Origin: Antilocapra americana
Taxonomy: Eukaryota > Chordata > Mammalia > Artiodactyla > Antilocapridae
Assembly (NCBI GenBank): GCA_007570785.1
Contig: ML664175.1
Span: 9,835,441 to 9,899,440, forward strand
Direction: 5' to 3'
DNA: 64,000 nucleotides
The notes under the pieces are model-generated. The model did not search any database. It saw only the letters and a program-made list of their open reading frames with translations, and was not told the origin of the DNA. A program made the translations under genes and the position numbers. The stretch's first letter is position 1. Each line of letters begins with the position of its first letter. Shown here one piece after another: positions 47,540-58,674 of this stretch.

Positions 47540-48430
47540 TTTTATGATTATCTAATGACTAGAATGGAAAGCAAGGTGAGCACCAATGCTGAAAAAACTG
47601 ACATGCCATTTTAATGAGTAACAAGAAAATGCACTGAGCTAATCAGTGAGGTGGCAAAACTTGGTAACATGATCAGATTCAATAAATTCACTGACTTCTG
47701 GTTTTGGCAAAGGCACTATTAGTGTTCTTTCAAGCACTTAAAACAGGAGCAGTGTTGCATTAAACTTTTCAGCCCAAACAAAGGATGACTTAATTGCTTC
47801 AGGAAAGAACCAGTAATCACAATATCAAAATTCAAGATTCAGGTATAATTAATACTGAGTCTCCAAAATTACATAGTAGAACTAAATACAGTTCTCTGTC
47901 AGAGTTCATATATCAGCAATAAGTGTCACTACTATTCTCTGGGCAGCTATAAAAGACCATTCCTAGTCAATGATGCCAACATGTCTTCTTATAATATGGG
48001 GGCTATAAGTGGAAATACAGTATGAAGAGAAAGAAGAAAACATGATTACGAGTCATCAACCTTTTCTTTATCAGTTCAAACTCATCTTTTCCCATGCTCC
48101 TGATAATTACCTTCCCCAGTCCTACTCTTAGCCTCTGAAATATCCAATCTTTTGGATATTCCTCCACTCATCTTCTCTTTCTTGCTTCAATTCAAGGTTT
48201 CCTACTATTTCTAACTATCTTTCAGAATTATCATGTATGAACCATAGTATCACCAGTAAGGAAGCAAGGAAAAGAAGTGGGAGTTTCACCAGTAATTTAG
48301 CATAAGTTGTAACTTAATCATGTCATTTGGAACAATGCTGCTTCCTTTGCAGAACAAATCTAAACAATGTTCTAAGTCATAATCTATCTTTTCTCTAAAA
48401 TAACATAAATGAATAAGAACTGGCAAATCT
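47540..48430. other. ZNF280D intron segment, no feature seen
   Basis: It separates the BovB copy from exon D. No recognisable repeat or exon. Confidence 0.45.
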
Positions 48431-48433
48431 CAC

Positions 48434-48580
48434 CTGATGCTTCATATAATGATGCATATAGGGTGTTGCTATTTTAATAACTTTGAGACAAAATGGACAT
48501 AGCAAGTTCTTGGTGTTTTCATGAGATGTTCTAAAATGAGTTTCTACATCAGAAAATGACGATGATCTATAATTGCAAAC
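48434..48580 (-). CDS. ZNF280D: ZNF280D exon D: fingers 4 and 5
   Basis: The exon is 147 nt (49 codons, phase 0 to 0), with acceptor tttttgtag and donor gtgag. It begins VCNYRSSSFSDVETHFRTSH, completing finger 4 (CX2C-X12-HX4H). It then encodes CPFCLKVIKIATPYMHHYMKH, a complete finger 5 (CX2C-X12-HX3H). The exon is symmetric, so its skipping would keep the reading frame but would remove finger 5 and most of finger 4. Confidence 0.95.
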
Positions 48581-49135
48581 CTACAAAAAAATATGTGGTT
48601 TAGTTTGAAAATTTATAATGACATCCAATTTCAAAGTAACAGTGATACGTCACTTGTTCAGAAGAATACTATGTACTATTAATTCAGCTCTAATGCCTAC
48701 ACAACCAAGAATCTTATTAATAAAAACATCAAAAGATAACCTTTGAAAAAGAAGAGTTAGCTTTGAAAGCTTAAGGATACTTCCCAAAATATAACTAGAT
48801 TCTCTTATTTTTATCAGATATTTTTATCACACCCAATCTTGACTTCAATTATCAAACTCTGACACCTCTGGTCCTATAAAGTTCCTTCTTATTGTTACAT
48901 AAAACAGCATCTTTCCTTAGATTATAAATGGTCCCCAGGCTACAGAGTGACAGTTTATTTTTACCTTACTTTCTCATTTCTCCAAATTCTGGGAAAGAAC
49001 TAGTCCCAAAGCATTTGGTAGGGTCCTCTGAACTAAAAGCATTTCGTATTTCCCTTTGTATGCCTATATTCTTCCCTGTAGGTTAAGATAAGTCTATGTT
49101 TGTCTTTCTGCCACAGGGCTTTCCTTTGTCTAATA

Positions 49136-49517
49136 CAGGAGTGGGCAAACAATGGCCTATGGGTCAATTCCAACTCTCTGCTGACCCCACACAACAATGT
49201 ATGAGTTATGCCAACAGACTTTCTACTAATAAGTTATTTACAAAATAGATTTTAATTTCAGTAACTAATTTCATCAAATTGGTTAGAAAAATAAAAGAAT
49301 ATATTTCATGACACAAGAAAATTATATAAAATTCAAACTTTAGTGTCCATAAATGAAGTTTTATTGAAACACAGTCACACTCATTCATTTACTTATTGTC
49401 TATAACTGCTTCTGTGCTACAATGGCAGAGTTGATTAGCTCCAACAGAAACCTATGATCCTTAAAACCTGAATATTTACTATCTTGCCCTTTATACAAAA
49501 AATTTGCTGATACCTGG
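49136..49517 (-). mobile_element. hAT-type MER DNA transposon relic with inverted ends
   Basis: The left end CAGGAGTGGGCAAAC pairs imperfectly with the reverse complement of the right end (CAGGTATCAGCAAAT). Inside is GTTTTATTGAAACACAGTCA with TTACTTATTGTCTATAACTG, typical of the common non-autonomous mammalian hAT elements. No 8-bp duplication could be recognised. Confidence 0.75.
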
Positions 49518-49523
49518 CCAAAG

Positions 49524-49737
49524 TAAAAGGGTTAATCACTCAGTCGTGCCCAACTCTTTGCAACCCCGTGGGCTGTAGCCCACTAGGCTCCTCTGTCCAT
49601 GGAACTCTATAGGCAAAGAATACTAGAGTGGGTAGCCATTCCCTTCTCCAGCGGACTTTCCCAACCAAGGGATCGAACTCAGGTCTCTCGCATTACAGGC
49701 AGATTCTTTACCATCTGAGCCATCAGGGAAGCCTGGC
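49524..49737 (-). mobile_element. Bov-tA SINE
   Basis: The + strand reads GGTTAATCACTCAGTCGTGC to GAGCCATCAGGGAAGCCTGG. It lies directly beside the end of the hAT relic and 85 bp beyond the donor of exon C. Confidence 0.88.
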
Positions 49738-49819
49738 TTAATAGGTTTAAATCTTGTAACCAAAACAGATAACAAACCAACCAACCAAACACAACGTATA
49801 AAATAAAATATGTATATAC

Positions 49820-49920
49820 CTGGCAAATATATGGCATTTCACCAGGTTTATGATTGTCCTTCATATGTTGTAAAAGGATATGCTCTGTTTCAAATGACAA
49901 TTCACATATTTTGCAAATGG
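49820..49920 (-). CDS. ZNF280D: ZNF280D exon C: finger 3 and first Cys of finger 4
   Basis: The exon is 101 nt; its acceptor is ttttag and its donor gtatat. The first two bases complete Thr. It encodes [19 protein letters not shown], a full CX2C-X12-HX4H finger, then [12 protein letters not shown], which contains the first Cys of finger 4. It ends in phase 0 after CAG. A Bov-tA SINE lies only about 85 bp downstream in the following intron, leaving this donor intact. Confidence 0.94.
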
Positions 49921-49974
49921 CTAAAAGTGGGGAGAAAAAGACATTACACCATTTTAAGATATATATACATACAC

Positions 49975-50052
49975 GTAAGTATTCAATCTATATTGTACAC
50001 CTGAAACTAATACAATGTTAAATGCCAATTATACTTCAATAAAAAAAAAATC
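49975..50052 (+). mobile_element. L1M 3'-terminal fragment
   Basis: TATTGTACACCTGAAACTAA, then GCCAATTATACTTCAATAAA and poly(A) is the usual old-L1 3' end. It is in the B-C intron, antisense to the gene. Confidence 0.75.
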
Positions 50053-50154
50053 CTCTCAAGGCAAAGAAACAAAATCAAATAAATACATTTACAATTCATT
50101 TTGATTATCTATATCAACAACAATAATAGTACTAGTAATATTGGGAATGGTGGT

Positions 50155-50405
50155 GATGGAGTACAGTTTCATAGTTGTTAACTGTGGCCAAGAACAGTTC
50201 TAAGGACTTGACTAACTCATTCAATTCCCATCAACTTAACTCACTGAATTCCATCAAAACATTATGAAGCAGGTACTTCTATCATCCCCATTATTCAAAT
50301 ATTAAGTGACCTGCCAGAGATCACATTAGGATCACATATTGCAAGGCAGAGCTTGGATCTGAACCCAAGCTATCTTGATCCAAAGTATGTGACTTTAACT
50401 AACAC
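50155..50405 (-). repeat. MIR SINE relic
   Basis: It is a reversed MIR on +: GAACAGTTCTAAGGACTTGA, CTCATTCAATTCCCATC, GTGACCTGCCAGAGATCACA, then GGCAGAGCTTGGATCTGAAC. Confidence 0.8.
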
Positions 50406-50724
50406 TGTATTTACTTTTCTTAGTCAAGTTTAATAGAAGGGCATTGATTTCACTTTGAAAACTATGATCTGAGCCTTCTAATTTAGTCCTCCACATGTAA
50501 TGCACAAGTTATTTACCATAATGAATTATTTATTAAGGTAGATTTCAGTAACTAATTTTATTAAAGAGTGTATAAGTTAAAAATTAACTTTTTCAACTTT
50601 ACTCTCAAATTCCAAAGTTGTCTTTTTATTCTTGTTTTTCTACCACACTTGTTTAGGGTTCAGTAACAAACTTTTTTCAGAGTTTTTATATTGTTAAAAA
50701 TCAACAAATGAAACTGTAACTTAC

Positions 50725-50882
50725 TAGAAAATTCATGGGGTGTGTGTGTACTTTCAATGTGACACTGCAGTTGAAATGGTGTGGGAAACTGACGGTAGCA
50801 GTGCTGGCAGGTGGTGTGGTTTTCCCAGCTTTCACTGCTCTGCTTCTCAAGTTCCAAATGATGTTTCATGTGGTTCATAAAC
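50725..50882 (-). CDS. ZNF280D: ZNF280D exon B: finger 1 end and finger 2
   Basis: The exon is 158 nt; its acceptor is gatag and its donor is gtaagt. The first base completes the split Arg. It encodes [13 protein letters not shown], giving the HX3H half of finger 1 (CX2C-X12-HX3H across exons A and B). A complete second finger follows: CQHC, 12 residues including [10 protein letters not shown], then HIESTH (HX4H). The exon ends HTPHEFS plus one base of the next Thr codon. The open frame continues into intron on both sides, so the boundaries rest on splice consensus and phase agreement. Confidence 0.94.
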
Positions 50883-52670
50883 CTATCAATGATTGTCAAC
50901 AGGTGCAAAAATTCAGATTTAAAAACAAAAATCTCACAAATAAGTACTGAGTCTAAATCTTAAAATTATAGCTATATTAATGAAAATAAAATTTCAAAAG
51001 CCTTAAAGTCCTCTAGAAGACTGTACACTTTAAATAATCACTTTCATTAAGTAGCTAAGTAAACATGTTTTCATCTTTGTTTTAAAATAATTAGCATTAA
51101 TTTGAAATATCACAAATTTGTTATCTCAATCATTTCAGATTATTAAAAATTTTTAAATATAAAACAGCAGGTTTCTTCTCCATATAAGAAATACTACGTA
51201 CATTTTAAAATAAAATACTGAAAGGAAGGAAACGCTACCACTAAAAGCAGCTAGAATCATGAGAGAAATCTTTTAAGGCTCTGAAGATGTACAATAGATT
51301 CCAGCTGCTTAAAAGACAAATTACTGGCATTTTTACTTGTGTCTTGGTTTTTAAATGCATGTAACAGCAATTCTAATGCCTAAAATTACAAGAAACTTTA
51401 GTTTTATTTAATGATACTGGTTTACTGTTAGCAAAGACTTCACTTTAACTTGCAGACTATGCCCTTTGTAGGCAAAGTCCATTTTTCAGTTTTACATTCT
51501 GCTATTTCAGCTTCCCTAAAAGGCTTCTTATGAGCAGAACTATGACCTTCAAAGGCAGAGAGTACAATATAAATGGGAGTACCTATTTAAAAGAGCTTAC
51601 TGAAGCTTTCTGGTGAATTTGAAAGTAAAGTTATTCAATCAAAATAACAATTTTTAGACTGGGTCAACTATTAACAATTACTCACTTTGAGACACTAAAG
51701 GAAATAATGTTAAACTAACTGATAATATTATCCATCTGGATAGCAATCATCATAAATCTTACAGCATTTATTTTTTTTTCACATCTCACATAACACTACT
51801 CTTTAGTACAGGTTATGGTATACTTTGGAATATCTTTGGTTTTAACACCAGCTCTACAAACATCTATTGTAAATCTTAGTCTTGGCTAAATATGTGCATA
51901 TAGAGAAAACGTCATAAGCCATTAACCTCTCAGCTTACAATTTTCAAAGTTAAGGTGTATCTATATAAAATAATCTCTTAACGAGCATGCTTTCTCTCAA
52001 TTAACATGAGCCCTCATCAGGATTTCATATTACTTAAACCAATAAATGGAAACGAGGAAAACAAAAAACACAAACATCTTGCAAATATATTCACAAAATA
52101 AAATAAACATGTTTTGTGTGACACTCAATGCAGGGGAAGAAAAAATCATACCACAATACACTGACAGGAAAGAGAACAGAAATCTACAGTTACCAGTTTC
52201 TTACCATTCCTCTACAAACATCAAATTTACCCTCCCAGTTTCTACTGTCAAGGTGAAATATTACTTAACATGTATAACTTCTTTGGTCATAAAATGCTTT
52301 CTATTAAGGTTATGCTTACTGAACAATCAGTATTTTAAAAATACTCAATTCCTGGATGTTCCCAGATGCTGTTTGCTTAAAATTTCTAGTATTAGAACAC
52401 TTTAGAAATATGTTAACTAGTATTCTAAAATAATAACAAAAAAGAAAATTTATCTTATGTTTGATACTAGTGTGTTAATCTCAAAGGAAAATCCAAAAAG
52501 AAACTACTAAATATATTCTAATATCATATATATAACATTTAAGTATATAAAAGAACTAAGCTGGGAAGCCATATTTCTATGCATTTTATATTAACATGAT
52601 TATTCTGATGTGTTTTTACTATTAAAGTGGTAACAATATAAAAGTAGGAAACCGAGTTCTATTGTAATAT
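50883..52670. other. ZNF280D intron segment, no gene
   Basis: This is the A-B intron. The open frame at 52046-52405 shows no recognisable motif and no codon pattern I trust. Confidence 0.5.
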
Positions 52671-52674
52671 TGTT

Positions 52675-52798
52675 TCTGTGTATGCTCAGTGTCTGACTCT
52701 TTGCAACTCCATGGACTACAGCCCACTGGGCTCCTTTGTCCATGCAATTTTCCAGGCAAGAATACTGGAGCAGGTTGCCATTTCCTGTTCCAGTGACT
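52675..52798 (-). mobile_element. Partial Bov-A SINE
   Basis: The + strand reads TGCTCAGTGTCTGACTCTTT to CAGGTTGCCATTTCCTGTTC. The head is absent. Confidence 0.85.
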
Positions 52799-52799
52799 A

Positions 52800-54080
52800 T
52801 TTCAGTATTATATCACAAAGTACAATGCTCAATCTGTTAAACTTACTGGGACCATTAGCTATTAATGGCTGTTAAAATTTGATGAAAGGAGATGAAGAAA
52901 TGTGACAACTCACATGAAATTATATATGTAAAAGAATTTCTAAAACTATAAAGCACTATCATAAAAAATTATTAATACAGGAGTTTATCACAGTTTATTT
53001 CAGAGTTTTTCTATATGCTTCTTTTTGGACCTTAAGAACTCACAAGAAAATAAATGCTGGATCTAGAATTAACCTATAGGTGTCTAAGAATGCTTATATA
53101 ATAATAGTTATGAGGGATAAACAAAAAATGTATGCCTTTATATGTTTGTACACACACGTCTCACCTGAAGAAATACATGGACATCTGCAACTTATTCTGA
53201 AATGCATAAAAAACCCCAAATAGTCTGAAGGAAGGATGACTAGATACATAATAAAACAAGTACAGTTAAATGTTAATAGTAGAATCAAGATAATAAGTAT
53301 ACAGGTGTATCTATTATAAAATATTTTTAAATTTGTTGAATGTGAAAATTTTTATAATAAAATGATGTGAAAAAACCTTACCAAATGTAAATGTCAAGCT
53401 ATGTAACCAATGAAAAGTATCAATCAATATATCTTTTTAATCTTATAACTAACTTATTTATGGGATGACAGTTACTAATATGCCATGTAACTCAAAGATT
53501 ACAAAGTATAACTTTCTAAAATTTAAAGCATATATATATACAAATTTCAAAATTCCACTGAAATTAAATCTCTAATTCTTAAAGGGCTTAAATTTAAAAT
53601 CAAAGCAGTCATATTTCTTAGAACTGGTAATTCTCCCAAGGAGATCACTATAAGATAAATGTTCCAAAAACTATAAATTGCAAGATTTGAGCATGAGTAT
53701 ATAAGAAGTCAAACTGGACAAAACATCAGTAAGTAGTTCTTCTTGTAATGTGAAAAGAGTAAAATTCAAAGGCAGCTAACTATGAAAATTATCTCATGAA
53801 AATTCCTAGATCACTGATAATACAGAGAAAATAAATTAATTTTTTAAAAAAATATAGTTTGTCCTTTTTAAGCTATTTTAAAGAAACAGAGCTAACTGGA
53901 TCTAAGAGTTAAGTCTAATATGTAAGAAAGAACAAAAGCTTTTCAACAAAAGAATTTGCCTTTGTTCTTAGCTCAAAGTGTTAAAATCACTAATCTAGGA
54001 TAACATTAAAAATGCAAGATAAAGAAACAAATCTGCAGCATTCCAATTTTCAAATAGAAATAAAAATAAATGTCTACATA
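52800..54080. other. ZNF280D intron segment, no gene
   Basis: It is AT-rich, with a possible old repeat end near 53285-53365 (AAATTTTTATAATAAAATGA). Nothing else is recognised. Confidence 0.45.
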
Positions 54081-54081
54081 C

Positions 54082-54305
54082 CTAATATTATTTTTAAGAA
54101 TTTTCAAGCAACTGAAACATTTAAAGGTTGTATAAGTCTTCTGTTCTTCCTGGACATCTCCTTCATGTTTCCCATAATAAAAGTCATTAACTAACATGAT
54201 CAGTTTTCCTTTTTCTGAATCAACAGTTTTATTTTTATTTGCTGTACTTGAATTTTCGGTTTTAGCCAGCCCCAAAACGTTATTTATCATGTCTGGACAA
54301 CAGTA
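54082..54305 (-). CDS. ZNF280D: ZNF280D exon A: C2HC end, acidic linker, first half of finger 1
   Basis: The exon is 224 nt and starts in phase 0 after the acceptor tctcttgcag; it ends in phase 2 before gtatg. It encodes about 74 residues beginning YCCPDM. In the family these finish a C2HC-type finger whose first half lies in the preceding exon, which I do not find here. A linker containing LIMLVNDFYYGKHEGD follows, then FKCFSCLKILKNNI, the Cys-pair half of a C2H2 finger. The His pair is in the next exon, so an intron cuts this finger. The codon for Arg is split AG/G across the junction. Reading continues open past the acceptor for only two codons, so the splice site and not an ATG sets the start. 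Confidence 0.93.
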
Positions 54306-55145
54306 CTGCAAGAGAAAAAACAGAAGCCTTATTTATCACTCTAAAAAATTAGAAATCAAAATATGGTTCTTTGTTTACAACTAAGAACATGTAAAATTGT
54401 GCTTGGTAATATGTCTGGAAAAATTTTTGCCAAAAGCCTGCCCTAAAAAATTCAAACAATAAAGATGTATGATCTTAATAAATAAAAAAAAAATTTAAAG
54501 AAAGAAAAGAAAAATCTTAAAATCAGGGCTTGGATATTGATCTAATAGATTTTTCCTTATAACGTACCTTTTCATATGTAAACACCTAATAATATTAAAA
54601 TTAACTAAACAATTATTCATATCCATGTCATGAAGAGTATAGAAAGGAAACATAGTTTTACATGCCACAATGTATATGTTTAATTATCAAGTGATATACT
54701 AAATTTTGTAATATCTGGTTGGAACTGGACCCTGAGTACAGTTAATCTGCCATTCCCAAGACTCAAGTTGCTAGAAAATATATAGGGACAAAATAAAGAA
54801 GCATCAGTTACATCTTGAAAGCTTCAGCTTGAAATCTAGAATGCTTATATATTTGAAGGGGAACTTTAGTTTCTAGTGAGTAAAATCAAGGTGTCATATA
54901 AACTAGTTTTAAGGTGGAATACTTTCATATATCAACTGTTTTCTTTCAACAAGATAATTTACTCTACATAATTCTCAGTTTTAGAATTTCTCTAAGGCAG
55001 TTTTACACAGAGGGCAATACAGGGAAGACTTGCATTAGAAAAATCAGAAATGCTTGTCAAAATGCTAATTCTGAGTCCAATTCAGACCAATAAACCACAA
55101 TGTCTAGAGGTAGGGCCCAGAAATCTATATTCTTTAACAGGCCAC
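54306..55145. other. Presumed ZNF280D intron upstream of exon A
   Basis: I looked for the exon preceding exon A, which in the family carries a CPKC-containing finger half, and did not find it here. 55065-55155 may be part of an old repeat (AATCTATATTCTTTAACAGG). Confidence 0.45.
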
Positions 55146-56283
55146 CTAGGTAATTCCCCCTTCACGGATCACTGCCTTGTCATGGCGAATGGGCTTGCTT
55201 AACTAAATGAAGCTATGATCCATGACATGTAGAGCTACCCAAGACAGACAGGTCACAGTGGAGAGTTCTGACAAAACGTGATCCACTAGAAGAGGGAATG
55301 GCAAACCACTCCAGTATATGTGCCATGAGAACTTCATGAACTGTATAAAAGGACAAAAGATATGACACCAAAAGATGAGTTCCCCAGGTCTGAAGGTGTT
55401 CCATACGTACTGGGGAAGAGCAGAGGAGAACTACTAATAGCTCCAGAGAGAATGAAGTGGGCCAAAGTGGAAATGATGCTCAGTTGTGGATGTCTGATGA
55501 CTAAAGTAAAATCTGACACTACGAAGAACAGTATTGCATAGGAACCTGGAATGTTAGGCCCATGAATCAAGGTAAACTGAACGTGGTCAAGCAGGAGATG
55601 GTAAGAATAAACAATGACATCTCAGGAATCAGTGAACCAAAATGGATGGGAATGGGAGAATTTAATTCAGATGACCATTATACCTACTAGTGCAGGCAAG
55701 AATCTCTTAGAAGAAATGAAGTAGCCCTCATAATCAATAATGGAGTCTGAAATGCAGTACTTGGGTGCATCCCTGAAAATGACAGAATGATCTCAGTTCA
55801 TTTCCAAAGTCATTCAACACCACAGTAATCCAAGTCTATGCTCCTACCACCAATGCCAAAAAAGTTGAAGTTGATCAGTTCTATAAAGACCTAGAAGACC
55901 TCCTAGAACCAAAAAAGACCTCCTAATACCAAAAAAAACAAAAAAAGTTCTACTCATCACTGGGGACTGGAATGCAAAGGTAGGAAGTCAAAAGATACTT
56001 GGAATAATAACAGGAAAGTTTAGCCTTGGAGAACAAAATGAAGCAGGGCGAAGGCCAAAGATAGACTTTACACATGGACATCAGCAAATAGCCAATACCA
56101 AAATCAAATTGATTACATTCTTTGTCGCCAAATACAGAGAAACTGCATATAGTCAGCAGAAATAAGACCTGGAGCTGACTGTGGCTCAGATCGTCAGCTT
56201 CTCAAAGCAAAATTCAGGCTTAAACTAAAGAAAGCTTGGGAGACCACTAGGCCAGTCAGGTATGACGGAAATTAAATCCCCTC

Positions 56284-56675
56284 TGAATATGAATATTGAT
56301 ACTTTTGAACTGTGGTGTTGAGTAAGACGCTTCAGAGTCCCTTGAACTGGAGGGAAATCAAACCAGTCAAACCTAAAGGAAGTTAGTCCTGAATATGCAT
56401 TAGAAGGACTGATGCTAAAGCTGAAGCTCCAATACTTTGGCTACCTGATGTGAAAAACTGATTCATTGGAAAAGACTCTGATGCTGGGAAAGACTGAAGG
56501 CAGGAGGAGAAAGGGACAAGAGAGGATGAGATGGTTGGATGATATCACCAACTTGATGGACATGATTTTGAGCAAGCTCCGGAAGTTGGTGATGGACAGG
56601 GAAGCCTGGTGCTGCAGTCCATGGGTGGCAAAGAGTCGGACATGACTTAGTGACTGAACTGAATTGATGAATATG
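56284..56675 (+). mobile_element. BovB 3'-end copy nested inside the BovB LINE
   Basis: The insert (about 56292-56667) carries a second copy of the BovB 3' block, from TTTTGAACTGTGGTGTTGAG through GATGGTTGGATGATATCACC to GTGACTGAACTGAATTGA. TGAATATG occurs at both edges (56284-56291 and 56668-56675). Host BovB text continues across it: AATTAAATCCCCTC before and CAGTGGAGGTAACAAATAG after. Confidence 0.88.
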
Positions 56676-57041
56676 CAGTGGAGGTAACAAATAGATTCAA
56701 GGGATAAGAACTTCTGAACATTATGCCTGAAGAACAATGGAAGAAGGTCCAAAATACTGTATAAGAGGCAGTGAACAAAACCATCCCAAAGAAAAAGAAA
56801 AGCAAGAAGGCAAAATGGTTATCTGAGGAGGCCTAACAAATAGCTAAAGAAAGAAGTGAAAAACCAGGGAGAAAGGGAAATGAATATCCAACTAACTGCA
56901 GATTTCCAAAGAACAGCATAGAGAGACAAGAAGGTCTTCTTCAATGAACAGAGTATAAAACTAGAAGAAAACAACAGAAGGGGAAAGATTAGAGATCTCT
57001 TCAGGAAAACTGGAGACATCAAGGGAACACTTTGCCCAAAG

Positions 57042-57530
57042 ATGGGCACAATAAAGGATATAAACAGTAGAGACCTAGTAGATGCTGAAGAGATCAAGAA
57101 GAGAAAGAAAGAATACACAAAAGAACTATATAAAAAAGATCCAGATGAACCAAATGACTGTAATGGTGTGGTCAGCAACCCAGAGCCAGACATTCTGGAG
57201 ACTGAAGTTAAGTGGGGCTTAGGAAGCACTGCTGTTAATAAAGCTAGTGGATGTGACCAAATTCCAGTAGAACCATTCAAAACCCTAAAGGATGATGCCA
57301 TCAAGGTGTTGCATTCAATATGTCAGCAAATCTGGAAGACCCAGCAGTGGCCACAGGACTGGAAAGGTCAATCTTCATCCCCATTCCCAAGCAGGGTACT
57401 ACTAAAGAATGTGATAACCATCAGACAACTGCACTCATCTCCCATGCTAGTAAGGTCATGCTTAAAATCTTGCATGCTAGGCTTCAGCATACGTGAACCA
57501 AGAACTTCCAGATGTCCAAGCTGGGTTTAG
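57042..57530 (+). pseudogene. BovB ORF2 segment between endonuclease and RT
   Basis: The 162-codon frame has recognisable BovB text up to about residue 105: KKRKKEYTKELYKKDPDEPN, ASGCDQIPVEPFKTLKDDA and IWKTQQWPQDWK. After QDWK the frame is lost (SSPFPSRVLL), marking a frameshift around 57370. Confidence 0.85.
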
Positions 57531-57646
57531 AAAAGAAAGAGTAACCAGAGATCAAACTGCCAATATTTGCTGGATCATAGACAAAGCTAGGGAATTCCAT
57601 AAAAACATCTACTTCTGTTTCATCAGCTAGGCCAAAGCCTTTTACT

Positions 57647-57883
57647 GTGTGGATCATTAACAAACTATGGAAAGCTTTTAGAGAGATGGGAATACCAGAC
57701 CATCTTATCTGTCTCCTGAGAAACCTGTATGTGGGTCAAGAAACAACAATTAAAACCCTGTATGGAACAACTGATTGGTTCAAGACTGAAAAAGGAGTAC
57801 AACAGGGCTGTCTGCTGTCACCCTGTTTGTTTAATCTGTATGTTGAGCACATCATGAAAAATGTCGGGTTGGATGAGTTATAA
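57647..57883 (+). pseudogene. BovB reverse-transcriptase fragment
   Basis: A 78-codon frame contains REMGIPDHLICLLRNLYVGQ, TTDWFKTEKGVQQGCLLSP and FNLYVEHIMKN, then stops. The catalytic box appears further on, in sequence near 57920-57945, as YVDD rather than YADD and is soon followed by a stop. Confidence 0.87.
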
Positions 57884-58674
57884 GCTAGAATCAAGATAGG
57901 CAGGAGAAACATCAACAACCTCAGATATGTGGATGATACCACTTAAAGGCAGAAGTGAAGAGGAACTAGAGAGCCTCTTGATGAGGGTGAAGGAGGAGAG
58001 TAAGAGCCAGCTTAAAACTAAATATTAAATAAACAAAGATCATGGCATCTGGCCCCATTACTACATGGCAAATAGAGGTGGAAAAGGTGGAAGTAGTGAC
58101 AGGTTTCCTCTTCTTGGTCTCTAAATCACTGCAGATGGTGACTGCAGCCATGAGGTCAGAAGACGTCTGCTTTTTGGCAGGAAAGCTATGACAAACGTAG
58201 ACAGTGTGTTGAAAAGCAGAGACATTACCCTCCTAACAAAGATCTGTATAGTCAAGGCTATGGTCTTACCAGTGGTCACACACAGTTGTGAGAGCTGGAT
58301 CATAAAGAAAAGTGGAGTGCCAAAGAATTAATACTTTCAAACTGTGGTGCTGGACAAGACTCTTCAGAGTCCCTTGGAGAGCAAGGAGATCAAACCAATC
58401 ACTGTTAAGGGAAATCAACCCTGAAAACTCATTATAAGAACTGATGCTGAAGCTGAAACTCATTGAAAAAGTCCCTGATGGTGGGAAAGACTGAGGGCAG
58501 AAGGAGAAATGGGCATCAGAGGATGAGATGGCTGGATAGTGTCACTGATGCAATGGACACGAACATGGGCAAACTCTGGAAGATGTTGAGGGACAAAGAG
58601 GCCTGGCATGCTACAAACCATGGGGTCACAAAGAGTCAGACAGAACTGGGTGACTGATAACAACTACGTAATTC

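Larger units (their letters stand above)
15211..54305 (-). other. ZNF280D: ZNF280D partial gene (11 internal exons and introns)
   Basis: Eleven minus-strand exons (54082-54305, 50725-50882, 49820-49920, 48434-48580, 41345-41479, 39219-39526, 38542-38682, 32339-32401, 28114-28232, 27926-27962, 15211-15256) are each bounded by AG and GT and join in phase into 1479 nt, exactly 493 codons, with no stop. The translation matches my memory of mammalian ZNF280D closely. The family is nuclear C2H2 zinc-finger proteins related to Drosophila suppressor of hairy wing and presumed to bind DNA; specific targets are poorly known. Human ZNF280D is roughly 980 residues, so about half is here. Neither the start codon nor the stop codon is in the window. 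Introns range from 151 bp (28113 to 27963) to about 12.7 kb (27925 to 15257). The paralogue ZNF280C is a less likely assignment. Confidence 0.88.
55146..58674 (+). mobile_element. Near-full-length BovB (RTE) LINE with target-site duplication
   Basis: The element spans 55157-58663. It begins ACGGATCACTGCCTTGTCAT, characteristic of the BovB 5' region, then GTGGAGAGTTCTGACAAAAC, endonuclease and RT regions, and the 3' block ending GGTGACTGATAAC. Flanks CTAGGTAATTC (55146-55156) and CTACGTAATTC (58664-58674) match at 10 of 11. Without the nested 384-bp insert it is about 3.1 kb, close to the usual full length. It is antisense to ZNF280D and has many stops. Confidence 0.93.

Noticed and set aside
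52046..52405. 119-codon open frame on +
   Set aside because: AT-rich, without motifs, antisense within a ZNF280D intron.
54540..54600. Possible exon preceding exon A: a minus-strand stretch reading CATATGAAAAG then gtacg
   Set aside because: The donor-like site fits, but the bases before it do not encode the expected Cys-pair half finger and run into AT-rich sequence with no acceptor at a sensible distance.
56819..57304. 161-codon open frame on the minus strand
   Set aside because: It is the reverse-strand shadow of the BovB ORF at 57042-57530.
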